DNA of 64,000 bases from positions 63,089,118 to 63,153,117 of the forward strand of contig CM049317.1 of NCBI GenBank assembly GCA_026874595.1, given 5' to 3'. Below the pieces are notes generated by a model, which saw only the letters and a list, made by a program, of their open reading frames with translations, was not told the origin of the DNA and did no database searches. Both the position numbers and the translations under genes were made by a program. Below, in pieces: positions 28,061 to 38,523 of this stretch. The DNA is from Sipunculus nudus (taxonomy: Eukaryota > Annelida > Sipuncula > Golfingiida > Sipunculidae). Numbering within the stretch: the first letter of the stretch is position 1; each line of letters begins with the position of its first letter.

Positions 28061-30589
28061 TCTGAAAAAAAATAGTGTATTTTTGGACTCTGCGGGGAAC
28101 AGAAAAGGTAAAACTCTGTAGGTAAATTCTGTTTAAATTGGAAAATGGGTCCAAAAAATCAATAAATGACTTTTTTTAAAAATAGCACAATTTTACATTT
28201 GCGGTTTAGATTGAACGATATTGCCATTACTTTTTATATTAATGTTCACTAACAGGGACTGCTGTATAGCCAGGGAACCCGACTGTCTCCCGATGGGTCA
28301 TATCAGTGTGTGTTTTTAGAAAAATGTGTTATTCCCGTGATGATTTCACCGTAAGCAAAGAATAAGCAAAGAATAACCAAAGTGTAAGCAAAGGGATTAT
28401 GCCTTCATAATTGCTTTTTGGCAGAATTTTCTGAAGAAATAATGTATTTTTGGACTCTGCGGGTTCTAATAATGTCAGAAATGGTAAAACACTGTTGGTA
28501 AATTGTGTGAAAATTGAAAAATGGGTCCAATAAATCAATAAATGACTTTTTTTAAAATAGCAGAATTATACATTTTCGATTTTGATTGAACGATATTGCC
28601 CTTACTTTTGATATTACTATTCACTAACCGGAACTGCTGTGTAGCCAGGGAGCCCGTCTATCTCCATATGGGTCATATCAGTGTTTATTTTTAGGAAAAT
28701 CCTCCATTTCTGTCGTGATTTTGCCGTAAGCAAAGAATAAGTAAAGCATAAGCAAAGTGTAAGCAAAGGGATAATGCCTTCATAATTGATTTTGGTACCA
28801 TTTTTGATTGAACGATATTGCCCTTACTTTTGATATTAATGTTCACTAACCGGGACTGCTGTGTAGCCAGGGATCCCGCCTGTCTCCCTATGGGTCATAT
28901 CAGTGTGTTTTTAGAAAAATGTGTTATTCCTTTGATAAGTTCCCCGTAAGCTAAGAATAAGCAAAGCATAAGCAAAGTGTAAGCAAAGGGATTATGCCTT
29001 TTAAAATTTGTTTTTGCACCATTTTCTGAAGAAAAAATGTATTTTGGGACTCTGCGGGGAACTAATAATGTCAGAAATGGTAAAACACTGTAGGTAAATT
29101 CTGTTTAAATTGGAAAATGGGTCCAAAAAATCAATAAATGACTTTTTTTAAAAAATAGCAGAATTAAACTTTTGCGGTTTAGATTGAACGATATTGCCAT
29201 TACTTTTGATATTAATGATCACTAACAGGGACTGCTGTGAAGTCAGGGATCCCGCCTGTCTCCATATGGGTCATATCAGTGTTTATTCTTTAGGAAAAAG
29301 CTCCATTTCTGTTGTGATTTTGCCATAAGCAAAGCATAAGCAAAGTGTAAGTAAAGGGATAATGCCTTCATAATTGCTTTTTGGTACCATTTTTGATTGA
29401 ACGATATTGCCCTTACTTTGGATATTAATGTTCACTAACCGGGACTGCTGTGTAGCCAGGGAACCCGCCTGTCTCCCTATGGGTCATATCAGTGTGTGTT
29501 TTTAGAAAAATGTGTTATTCCCGTGATAATTTCGCCGTAAGCTAAGAATAAGCAAAGCATAAGCAAAGTGTAAGCAAAGGGATTATGCCTTCATAATTGC
29601 TTTTTGGCACCATTTTCTGAAGACATAATGTATTTTTGGACTCTGCGGGGAACTAATAATGTCAGAAAAGGTCAAACACACTAGGTAAATTCTGCTTAAA
29701 TTGGAAAATGGGTCTAAAAAATCAATAAATGACTTTTTTTTAAAAATAGCAGAATTATACATTTGCGGTTTAGATTGAACGATATTGCCATTACTTTTGA
29801 TATTAATGTTCACTAACAGGGACTGCTGTGAAGCCAGGGATCCCTCCTGTCTCCCTATGGGTCATATCAGTGTGTATTTTTTAGGAAAAAGCTCCATTTC
29901 TGTTGTGATTTTGCCGTAAGCAAAGAATAAGCAAAGCACAAGCAATGTTTAAGCAAAAGGATTATGCCTTGATAATTGCCTTTTGATACCATTTTCTGAA
30001 GAAATAATGTATTTTTGGGCTTTGCGGGGGTCTAATAATGTCAGAAATGGTAAAACACTGTAGGTAAATTGAAACAAAATTAGAAAATGGGTACAAGAAA
30101 TCAATAAAAGACTTTTTTAAAGTAGCAGAATTATACATTTGTGTTTTTGATTGAACGATATTGACCTTAATTTTGATATTAATGTTCACTAACCGGGACT
30201 GCTGTGTAGCCAGGGAACCCGTCTGTCTCCCTATTGTTCATATCAGTGTTTATTTTTAGGAAAATACTGCATTTCTGTTGTGATTTTGCCATAAGCAAAG
30301 AATAAGCAAAGCACAAGCAATATTTAAGCAAAAGGATTATGCCTTGATAATTGCCTTTTGATACCATTTTCTGAAGAAATTATGTATTTTTGGGCTTTGC
30401 GGGGGTCTAATAATGTCAGAAATGGTAAAACACTGTAGGTAAATTGAAATAAAATTAGAAAATGGGTACAAGAAATCAATAAAAGACTTTTTTAAAGTAG
30501 CAGAATTATACATTTGTGTTTTTGATTGAACGATATTGACCTTAATTTTGATATTAATGTTCACTAACCGGGACTGCTGTGTAGCCACT

Positions 30590-30962
30590 GAACCCGTCTG
30601 TCTCCCTATTGGTCATATCAGTGTTTTTTTTTAGGAAAACACTGCATTTCTGTTGTGATTTTGCCATAAGCAAAGAATAATCATAGTATAAACAAAGTGT
30701 AAGCAAAGGGATTATGCCTTCATAATTGCTTTTTGGCACCATTTTCTGAAGAAATAATATATTATTGGACTTTGCGGGGGTCTAATAATGTCAGAAATTA
30801 TAAAACACTGTAGGTAAATTGTGTTAAAATTAGATAATGGGTCCAAAAAATCAATAAATGACTTTTTAAAAGTAGCAGTATTGTAATTTAGTTTGTTTTT
30901 CATGACTAACCGCCACTCTTTTGTAGCCAGACAACCTTCTGCGTCCCTATGGGTCATAGCCT
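30590..30962. repeat. Degenerate terminal monomer at the right edge of the array
   Basis: The last monomer keeps the AAGCAAAG block, ATTATGCC and TGACTTTTT, but loses TTTTGATTGAACGATATT and has a diverged end (GACTAACCGCCACTCTTTTG, then CCCTATGGGTCATAGCC). After about 30,962 there is no further similarity. This is the usual appearance of a satellite border. Confidence 0.85.
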
Positions 30963-31607
30963 TTTTTCATCAACTTTTAATATCAATTAGATTATGATGT
31001 TTTTGGTAATGATTCATGATTTAAGATCGAGTTCTTATATATGTGTTTGTGTAACTACAGCGAGGTATGTCCGTTATTATTCCATACATGAAAAAAAAAT
31101 CGATTGTATATGGTGTTGTCGTTTATTTACAGCAGAAGGTGCTGATCCGCGTACAAAAGCAAATGCTTGGGTTGTATGGGGTCCAACTCTATTTTAGCAG
31201 CCAAAATTCTAGATTAGCCCCTAGCATACATAGCTCTCGATCGTTGGAAAAACGCTGACCAATGTCAAATAACGCGGACTTACTGTTATGCTAATTTATT
31301 TGCCATATATTTCCCATATCAGTTGCCATTGCCATTTCATAATTTAATTAACAAACCGGTTTACGTAAAGAAATAACACTGAGAACAGGTGCGGATCGAG
31401 GTCTCCCCCCCCCCCCCCCGCCCCCGACCCAGCCGTGTTTCTCTGTTGTAAACAAAGACACCAGAGCCACAACTTAACAACTATTTTTTTTTTTAGAAAA
31501 AAATCTTTTTATTTTTAATTTTAATGCATGACACCATTTGACCCCTCCCTGCAAAAAATCCTGATCCGCGGTTGTCCGCTCTGGTCTGCGTTTAGGGAGC
31601 TTGGTAG
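30963..31607. other. Intergenic sequence without a supported gene
   Basis: The two short overlapping plus-strand ORFs here (31,067-31,258 and 30,994-31,197) have no recognisable motif and no flanking gene structure. A poly-C tract (about 15 C) begins near 31,386 and a T run lies near 31,481. Confidence 0.6.
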
Positions 31608-31719
31608 CCTAACGTGTAGTCCATACATGGACCTCTATGTCCTATGATACTTCTGCGTGATGTCCGTCCAGCAGAAGTATCATAGGACATAGAGGTCCAT
31701 GTATGGACTACCTAACGTG
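31608..31719. mobile_element. 94 bp foldback element with 9 bp target-site duplication
   Basis: 31,617-31,656 and 31,671-31,710 are perfect 40 bp inverted copies beginning TAGTCCATACATGGAC and ending ATGGACTA, around a 14-base centre containing TGTCCGTCCA. The whole is flanked by identical 9-mers CCTAACGTG at 31,608-31,616 and 31,711-31,719. Inverted termini with a clean duplication show insertion by a cut-and-paste type transposase supplied in trans. A 9 bp duplication is typical of the Mutator/MuDR superfamily; the assignment is inference. Confidence 0.9.
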
Positions 31720-31989
31720 AGGAACGACTGTGAAGTTCGACGGACGTCCGAGGTCCATTTTTTTCGTGAAAATGCTCCGTGAATGCCGGTTCTTCCTCCG
31801 CTTTTAGCCGGAATTTTCCCTGACCAGCGTTCTGTTCAACGCTTTGCAGTATAATTCGCTGATCATCGCTGACCTCAAGGCTTCGTCAAGATCATGTATA
31901 TCAAACGGTGCCAATACACGCTTTCTAATAGACAAATTTGACTATTAATAATACTAATAATGCGACTATTAATCTTTTTAAAAAAATCT
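31720..31989. other. Intergenic sequence, nothing recognised
   Basis: The stretch between the foldback element and the 171 bp satellite is moderately AT-rich, without an ORF of note or internal repetition. Confidence 0.5.
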
Positions 31990-34900
31990 GCTTGATATAA
32001 AAAATGTTATAAAATGTTAAATACCCTGAACAACCCATCAAGTTTGGTATCAAGAGAAAGTGCTTTTCACGGGTAGTCGTATGGTATAAATTTTAAAGTG
32101 GCACAGGTGAGCGTTTAAGGGAAGTCAGATAAGACTATTATTAATTTTTTTTTTTTATTTCGCGTGAAATTATATATCGCGAGTTATATATCTTAAATAC
32201 GCTAAACAACCCAACAAGTTTGGTATCAACGGAAAGTATTTTCACATATGTTATGAATTTTTGAGTGGCACAAGTTTGAGAGCAGTCAGATACGACTATT
32301 ATTCATTTTTTTTTTTTTTAATTCCCCGTGATTTTTAAAGTGTTACATGTCTTTTAATACGCTAAACACCCCATCAAGTTTGGTAACAACGGAAAGTATT
32401 TTACACTGGTAGTCACATGGTATAAATTTTAGAGTGGCACAAGTGAGCGTTTTAGAGCAGCCTGATATGACTATCATTCATTCTTTTCTAATTTTCCGTG
32501 AAATAAAAGTGATACATATCTTTAAATACGCTATACAACCCATCAAGTTTGGTATCAGCGGAAAGTATTTTTCACTGGTAGTCACATGGTTAAAAAATTA
32601 GAGTGACACAAGTGAGCATTTTAGAACAGTCAGATACGACTATTTTTCATTTTTTTTTTTTCGATTTCGCGTGAAGTTTAGTGTTATATATCTTTAAATA
32701 CGCTAAACAACCCATAAAGTTTAGTATCAACGGAAAGTACTTTTTACAGGAAGTCACATATGGTATGAATTTTAGAGTGGCACAAGTTAGCGTTTGAGAG
32801 CAGTCAGATACGACTATTATTCATTTTTTTTAATTCCCTGTGATTTTTAAAGTGTTACACGTCTTTTAATACGCTAAACAACCCATGAAGTTCGGTATCA
32901 GCGGAAAGTACTTTTCACAGGAAGTCGCATATGGTATGAATTTAGAGTGGCACAAGTTAGCGTTTGAGAGCAGTCAGATACGACTATTATTCATTTTTTT
33001 TTTTTATTTCCCGTGATTTTTAAAGTGTTACAATCACTTTCAATACGCCAAACAACCCATCAAGTTGGGTATCAGCGGAACGTACTTTTTACAGGAAGTC
33101 ACATATGGTATGAATTTTAGAGTGGCACAAGTTAGCGTTTGAGAGCAGTCAGATACGACTATTATTCATTTTTTTAATTCCCCGTGATTTTTAAAGTGTT
33201 ACACGTCTTTTAATACGCTAAACAACCCATGAAGTTCGGTATCAGCGGAAAGTACTTTTCACAGGAAGTCGCATATGGTATGAATTTAGAGTGGCACAAG
33301 TGAGCATTTTAGAGCAGTCAGATACGACTATTATTCATTTATTTTATTTCGCGTGTAGTTTAGTGTAATATATCTTTAAATACGCTAAACGCCCCATAAA
33401 GTTTGGTATCAACGGAAAGTACTTTTCACAGAAAGTCACATATGGTATGAATTTTAGAGTGGCACAAGTTAGCGTTTGAGAGCAGTCAGATACGACTATT
33501 ATTCATTTTTTTTTTAATTTCCCGTGATTTTTAAAGTGTTACAATCACTTTCAATACGCCAAACAACCCATCAAGTTGGGTATCAGCGGAACGTACATTT
33601 CACTGGTAGTCACATGGTATAAAAATTGAAGTTGGACAAGTTCGCATTTTAGAGCAGCCTGATATGACTATTATTCATTTTTTTTATTTCGGGTGAAATT
33701 TAAAGTGTTATATATCTTTAAATACGCTAAACACCCAATCAAGTTTGGTAGTCACATGGTATGAATTTTAGAGTGGCACAAGTGAGCGTTTTAGAGCAGT
33801 CAGATACGACTATTATTCAATTTTTATTAATTTCGCATGAATGTTAAACTCATATAAAATTTTTAATACACTGAACAACCCATTAATTTTGGTATCAACG
33901 GAAAGTACTTTTTACTGGTAGTCAAATGGTTTGAGATTTAGAGTGGCACAAGTGAGCGTTTTAGAGCAGTCAGATATACGACTATTATTCATTTTTTTTT
34001 TTACTTTCGCGTAAATGTTAAAGTGTTATAATTTTAAATACGCTAAAGAACCCATCAAGTTTGGTATCAACGGAAAGTACTTTTTACTGGTAGTCACATG
34101 GTATGAATTTTAGAGTGGCACATGTCAGCCTTTAAGAGCAGTCAGATACGACTATTATTCATTTTTTTCGATTTTGCATGAATTTTAAACTGTTATAATT
34201 TTTTTAATACGCTAAACAACCCATTCATTTTGGTATCTACGGAAGTACTTTTTACTAGTAGTCAAATGGTTTGAGTTTTAGAGTGGCACAAGTGCGCATT
34301 TTAGAGCAGTCAGATACGACTATTATTCATTTTCTTTTTCGATTTCGCGTGAAGTTTAGTGTTATATATCTTTAAATACGCTAAACAAACCATAAAGTTT
34401 GGTATCAACGGAAAAGACTTTTCACAGGAAGTCACATATGGTATGAATTTTAGAGTTGCACAAGTTAGCGTTTGAGAGCAGTCAGATACGACTATTATTC
34501 ATTTTTTTTTTAAATTTCCCGTGATTTTTAAAGTGTTACATGTCTTTTAATACGCTAAACAACCCATCAAGTTTGGTATCAGCGGAACGTACATTTCACT
34601 GGCAGTCACATGGTATCAATTTCAGAGTGGCACAAGTGAACATTTTAGAGCAGCCTGATAGGGCCTACGACTATTATTCATATTTTAAAATTTCGGGTGA
34701 ATTTTAAAGTGGTACATATTTTTAAATACGCTAAACACCCATCAAGTTTGGTATCAGCGGAAAGTACTTTTAACTGGTAGTCACATGGTATAAAAATTAA
34801 AGTTGCACAAGTGAGCATTTTAGAGCAGCCTGATACGACTATTATTCATTTTTTTTTTTAATTTCGGGTGAAATTTAAAGTGTTATATATCTTTAAATAT

Positions 34901-35130
34901 GCTAAACAACCCATCAAGTTTGGTATCAACGGAAAGTACTTTTCACAGGTAGTCATATGGTATGAATTTTAGAGTGGCACAAGTGAGCATTTTAGAGCAG
35001 TCAAATACGACTGTTATTCAATATTTTTAATTTAGTGTGAATTTTTAAGTATATTATATATCTTTAAATACGCTTAACAATCCATCAAGATTTGTATCAA
35101 CGGAAAGTACTTTTTCTAGGTAGTCAAATA
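31990..35130. repeat. ~171 bp satellite, about 19 copies
   Basis: The block AATACGCTAAACAACCCATC followed by AAGTTTGGTATCAACGG recurs at about 32,017, 32,197, 32,356, 32,525, 32,697, 32,868, 33,042, 33,213, 33,383, 33,552, 33,722, 33,868, 34,047, 34,208, 34,378, 34,551, 34,727, 34,899 and 35,069. Each unit also has AGTCACATGGTATGAATTTT, GAGTGGCACAAGT, AGCAGTCAGATACGACTATT and a long T run. Copies are moderately diverged and both outer copies are the most degenerate. One unit (33,722-33,867) is short through a deletion between two GGTA sites. It shares nothing with the 376 bp satellite. Confidence 0.95.
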
Positions 35131-35872
35131 TTGAATAAATTTTCAAGATTTTTAAATTTTAAAGTTGAGTTTTCACAACTTAACATTTATGATAGATCTG
35201 CAATCTTTTTTCATTCCAGAGTTTCTTAAAATTCTCAAGTAAACATCTGAATAACTTTTCTATATATTTACTGATTCCTTAATTGGGCCCTTGTCTTATT
35301 CTCTAACAAATGTGGAAAAATATAATGTTTACTGTCAACAAATATTTGTTATTTTTATTTCCTACGTTAAGACCCCCCCCCCCCCCCCTAAAAAAAAAGA
35401 AATGGTCCCGACTCTTCCTGAATGTTCGGAGGTGGGGGGGGGGGGGGGGGGAATTCATCTGCAAACTGTTTCCGTGACACCTGTTGCTATGTCAAGGACG
35501 CGAGTTGACAGTTTGGCGGGACCTTCAACAGTTCAATTATCAAGCTAAGATACATACTACAGCCAGTACATGACGAATCTTTGGATCAAGTGAAAAAGTG
35601 AGTCCAATTATACAGTTATGCGGACACACACTTACATACGTGTTAACCGAACTACTGAAGCATATCGCCCTGTCGGTACCACTACCAGTACTTGTAAATT
35701 TATCGGTGCGAGGCACGTCACTGTCTGAAGTGCGAGCCTGATTCCGGGCTCCAGATATTATCTGAGTTATGAATGTGGACCCATAACAAATATTTACTAT
35801 GGTACTACTGCCGTACTGGGAGGTCTGCACACAAGATGTCACCCAAGCCAAGGCCAAGCACAAAATGAAGCA

Positions 35873-35875
<3 letters not shown>
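35131..35875. other. Intergenic sequence with facing C and G homopolymer tracts
   Basis: No gene is supported. A 16-base C run at 35,373-35,388 is followed by an 18-base G run at 35,434-35,451 on the same strand, so the two can pair as a hairpin with a 45-base loop. The ORFs across it depend on translating these runs as poly-proline or poly-glycine and are not credible. Confidence 0.6.

Positions 35876-35954
<79 letters not shown>
35876..35954. repeat. (TA)n microsatellite
   Basis: About 79 bp of almost pure TA/AT dinucleotides with one phase slip near 35,904. Confidence 0.98.
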
Positions 35955-35956
<2 letters not shown>

Positions 35957-35991
35957 GCCAATTGCGATATTTCTGTACATTTAATGATTTA

Positions 35992-37939
35992 TGTCCCACC
36001 CGTAACACTAGTCCATCTCTGGACCCTTGTCTCCTATGTTAGACCTGATGGACGGACACATACGTGTCCGTCCATCAGTTCTAACATAGGACACAAGGGT
36101 CCAGAGATGGACTACCGTAACACCAACATTTATTGTAATAGAAATCTTAATTATTTGACCATAAGCTGGTATACTTATCTCAGAAATCTCCCAGCTCCCA
36201 CTTTCCTCCATGGTTAGATAATGATAAATCAATATTACAATTTTACGAAGTCATAATCTGTCCCACCCGTAACACACACAGTGTTCCACCTTGCTGGTCC
36301 CAGGTTTTACTTGATGGGAACTTTTTTTCAACTTGCATGTACCTGAGGCAATGAGACACCTGATAGATAGAATAAGTTCAACCCAATAGTCTTACTATTA
36401 AATATGTTAAGATAAAAAGTGTTACGGGTGGGACATATTTGATAGAAATGTGGTTTTAATTAATATTAACATCAAATTTATACACTAATAAGACAATAAA
36501 ATAAGTCATAAACCTTAAATATGCCATGGACTATTGAAAATCAAGGCACAGTATATTTCTTTTTAGAATTTAAAATGAGTAATTTGTCAAATTTGCCAAA
36601 AGAATGTCTATGGAGGACCGTTACGGGTGGGACAAAGGCTGGTAATGCTATTTACTTTTACAACAGTTATGTTTTAATATTCCTCTTTATTGATCAATTT
36701 TATGGTGAGAAAATGCTATAAAATAATCTGCACAGTCATTCTGATAATTCTGATGAAAAGTTGCAGCAGTTAATTTAAAAAAAATAACCCTGCACGGCTA
36801 CTCTTTGAAATAATTGCTTAAGATATGCTTATTAGTACAGTCCATGAAGTACTGTAAAAGTACAGTAAATGTAATATAAATGTGCTCATGTTTTCCCAAC
36901 CTTTCAATTTTGCCAGTTTCTTTTTGAAATCCATACCATTATTGTTACCATTATTGACTTAATGTCACCTTTCAGTATATATATATGTCTTTATCAACTA
37001 ATTTACTAAAACATCTGTCATTTTATGCAGTTTCCCTTTATTATTTGCTTATATTTTAAATGATTTAAATAATATATAATGTTGAAAACATAATAAATTA
37101 AATTAAATCCAGATTGATCCAGGGAAAGAAAATTTTTGGCATTAAATATAAATAAATAACAATATGATAAATTGCTTTCCTGAAAATCCTAATTATTAAC
37201 CAAAGAAGGCCTAAAAAGTATATTAAAACATATATTAAAAGTATAGTATTACCTTTAAAATGAATCAAAGAAGATACCATCAAAGTTAACATGAAAGGGG
37301 TTGTTCAATCTTATTTAATCTACAGCAAGCTATATTCTTTGCCTTGTTACGGGTGGGACAATGTTACGGGTGGGACACGTTACGGGTGGGACAAAATGAT
37401 GTATCTTTGATATGCTGTACAATAAATTCAAAGGACAGGCATACAGATTAGGCATGACAAAACAGTTCAGGTTTGAGCTTTTCTGTATAAAGGTTTAAGG
37501 TTTATCTTGTCTCTAATTTTACACTGCTATTCCACTGTTACGGGTGGGACAGTTATGATTGACAATACCAACCTTTTTGGATGAAACACTTGATTCTGAT
37601 TTGTTAGAGTTACATGTACCCCAGACACATATGAAATATTAATCTCACTTCTATTCTGGTCAGTGTAACACAAAATGCAGTTCTTGGTTAATAATCATGA
37701 CAATTGCAGCACTACCTGTTACGGGTGGGACAAAAAAAATATTTTATTTTGACCAAGACATCATAATAGGTACCAAAATCCAAGTTTTGGATTTCTGTAT
37801 CCAAGTTACCTCTTCATGTAAACTTTCAACCCTACTACACTTTTTAAATTCATTCAGCAGCATGTATGCAGCTGATTATTAAGGTCTGCATGGTCATAAA
37901 ACTTATCGGTTTAAATGTGGACATGTTACGGGTGGGACA
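35992..37939. promoter_or_regulatory. Cluster of ten identical 15-mers GTTACGGGTGGGACA
   Basis: Exact copies lie on the minus strand at 35,992-36,006 and 36,259-36,273, and on the plus strand at 36,421, 36,620, 37,346, 37,363, 37,379, 37,537, 37,718 and 37,925. Flanking bases lean to T before and AA after. The DNA between copies is AT-rich and not otherwise repeated, and spacing is irregular (16 to 726 bp). The copies fall in different reading frames, so the conservation is not of a peptide. A protein-binding site array is the simplest reading: a regulatory element, or the subterminal transposase-binding repeats of a large DNA transposon, where the two opposed copies at the left would fit. 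The class label is a best guess. Confidence 0.6.
36000..36123. mobile_element. 106 bp foldback element with 9 bp target-site duplication, inside a GTTACGGG motif
   Basis: 36,009-36,059 and 36,064-36,114 are 51 bp inverted copies with two mismatches around a 4-base centre. The ends are TAGTCCATCTCTGGAC and GTCCAGAGATGGACTA. The 9-mer CCGTAACAC flanks it at 36,000-36,008 and 36,115-36,123. The termini (TAGTCCAT, TGGACC, CCTATG) and the core TGTCCGTCCA match the element at 31,617-31,710, so both belong to one family. The target is the leftmost inverted copy of the GTTACGGGTGGGACA motif, so this insertion is younger than that motif copy. Confidence 0.9.
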
Positions 37940-38184
37940 AATTGGCCCATAATTTGCTGCAAATGGATAGAAACATCTTTTCTGTCACACTAAAAATTGA
38001 TGGATGTTAATGTCTGAATCATCTGTGATATTCTTAATTAGTAACTGCCTGAAAAACAGCCTTATTTTTCTTTCTTTAACCTCAAACACTGCCATGTACA
38101 GATTTAGCGCAATTTGCCTATATATATGTAAAGGGGGCGTGGCCTTTTCTTCTTCCCTGTTTCTACAATCGTACAGTTGCCTGA
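36124..38184. other. AT-rich sequence between motif copies, no gene supported
   Basis: Apart from the 15-mer copies there is no ORF with a recognisable domain. Two ORFs (36,521-36,721 and 37,697-37,882) contain the peptide VTGGTK only because they read through the 15-mer. A small self-complementary patch with AGTACTGTAAAAGTACAGTA lies near 36,848. Confidence 0.55.
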
Positions 38185-38418
38185 TTTAATCGGATTGAGT
38201 AATATTATTAGGCCCTGCCATATATTGAGTCTGATAGCTATACAGTGAGAGTTTCTACAATATAAGCCTCAGACTACACACCACCCAATGCCCTTGTAAC
38301 CAGTATCAAAAGGATCTGGATCTGTTGCATCTTCTGTGGCTTATATTGTAGAAACTTTCACAGTATGGCTATCGGACTCAATATATGGCAGGGCCTTATA
38401 ATATTGAATCTGATTAAA
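38185..38418. mobile_element. Foldback/MITE-like element with ~85 bp inverted arms
   Basis: The left arm (38,185-38,272, through GGCCCTGCCATATATTGAGT and GTTTCTACAATATAAGCC) is the inverted copy of the right arm (38,334-38,418, through GGCTTATATTGTAGAAAC and ACTCAATATATGGCAGGGCC), with a few mismatches and a 2-base indel. About 60 bp separates them. No duplicated target site was found. The arms carry no coding sequence. Confidence 0.8.
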
Positions 38419-38523
38419 CCGGGCCATGCCATATATTTAGTCCGATAGCCAAACATCGAGAGTTTCTACAATATAAGCCTAAGACCACACGCCACCTGAT
38501 GCCTTTGTAATCAGTGTCAACAA
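38419..38523. repeat. Third, direct copy of the foldback left arm and loop
   Basis: GGCCATGCCATATATTTAGT, GTTTCTACAATATAAGCC and a loop-like end (GCCTTTGTAATCAGTGTCAA) repeat the left arm and centre of the adjacent element in direct orientation, about 210 bp away. This fits a second, truncated insertion or a partial tandem duplication. Confidence 0.75.

Larger units (their letters stand above)
1..30962. repeat. ~376 bp satellite array, about 31 kb, running off the left edge
   Basis: The phrase CACTAACCGGGACTGCTGTG recurs every 375-377 bp (for example CCGGGACT at 271, 647, 1023, 1398, 1774, 2151, 2528, 2905, 3281), giving roughly 80-85 head-to-tail monomers. Each monomer has the same landmarks in order: an AAGCAAAG-rich block, GGGATTATGCC, a G-rich run after TTTGGACTTTG, AATAAATGACTTTTTT, TTTTGATTGAACGATATT and the CCGGGACT block. 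No unrelated sequence interrupts the array. Monomers differ by scattered substitutions and homopolymer length. The minus strand has few stops, so nearly every monomer shows a 60-147 aa ORF, but these ORFs switch frame between monomers and are not treated as genes. Centromeric or heterochromatic satellite is a plausible role; the sequence cannot prove it. Confidence 0.97.

Noticed and set aside
1-30962. Dozens of 60-147 aa minus-strand ORFs in the satellite as a tandem gene family
   Set aside because: They lie in more than one frame of the same DNA, shift frame with each 376 bp unit, and vary by frame-breaking indels. They show no domain and no promoter or splice structure.
31990-35130. Alpha-satellite relationship suggested by the 171 bp period
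   Set aside because: Only the length coincides; the sequence does not resemble alpha satellite and the setting is not a primate genome.
1-35130. CRISPR array
   Set aside because: Repeat units are continuous with no unique spacers, the unit lengths are wrong, and the genome is eukaryotic with introns.
35540-35980. 146 aa ORF with a poly-Tyr/Ile stretch
   Set aside because: It is produced by reading through the TA microsatellite, and both strands are open there.
36521-36721. Conserved VTGGTK peptide in two ORFs as a protein motif
   Set aside because: The peptide is only the 15-mer GTTACGGGTGGGACA read in one frame. Other copies fall in other frames and on the other strand.
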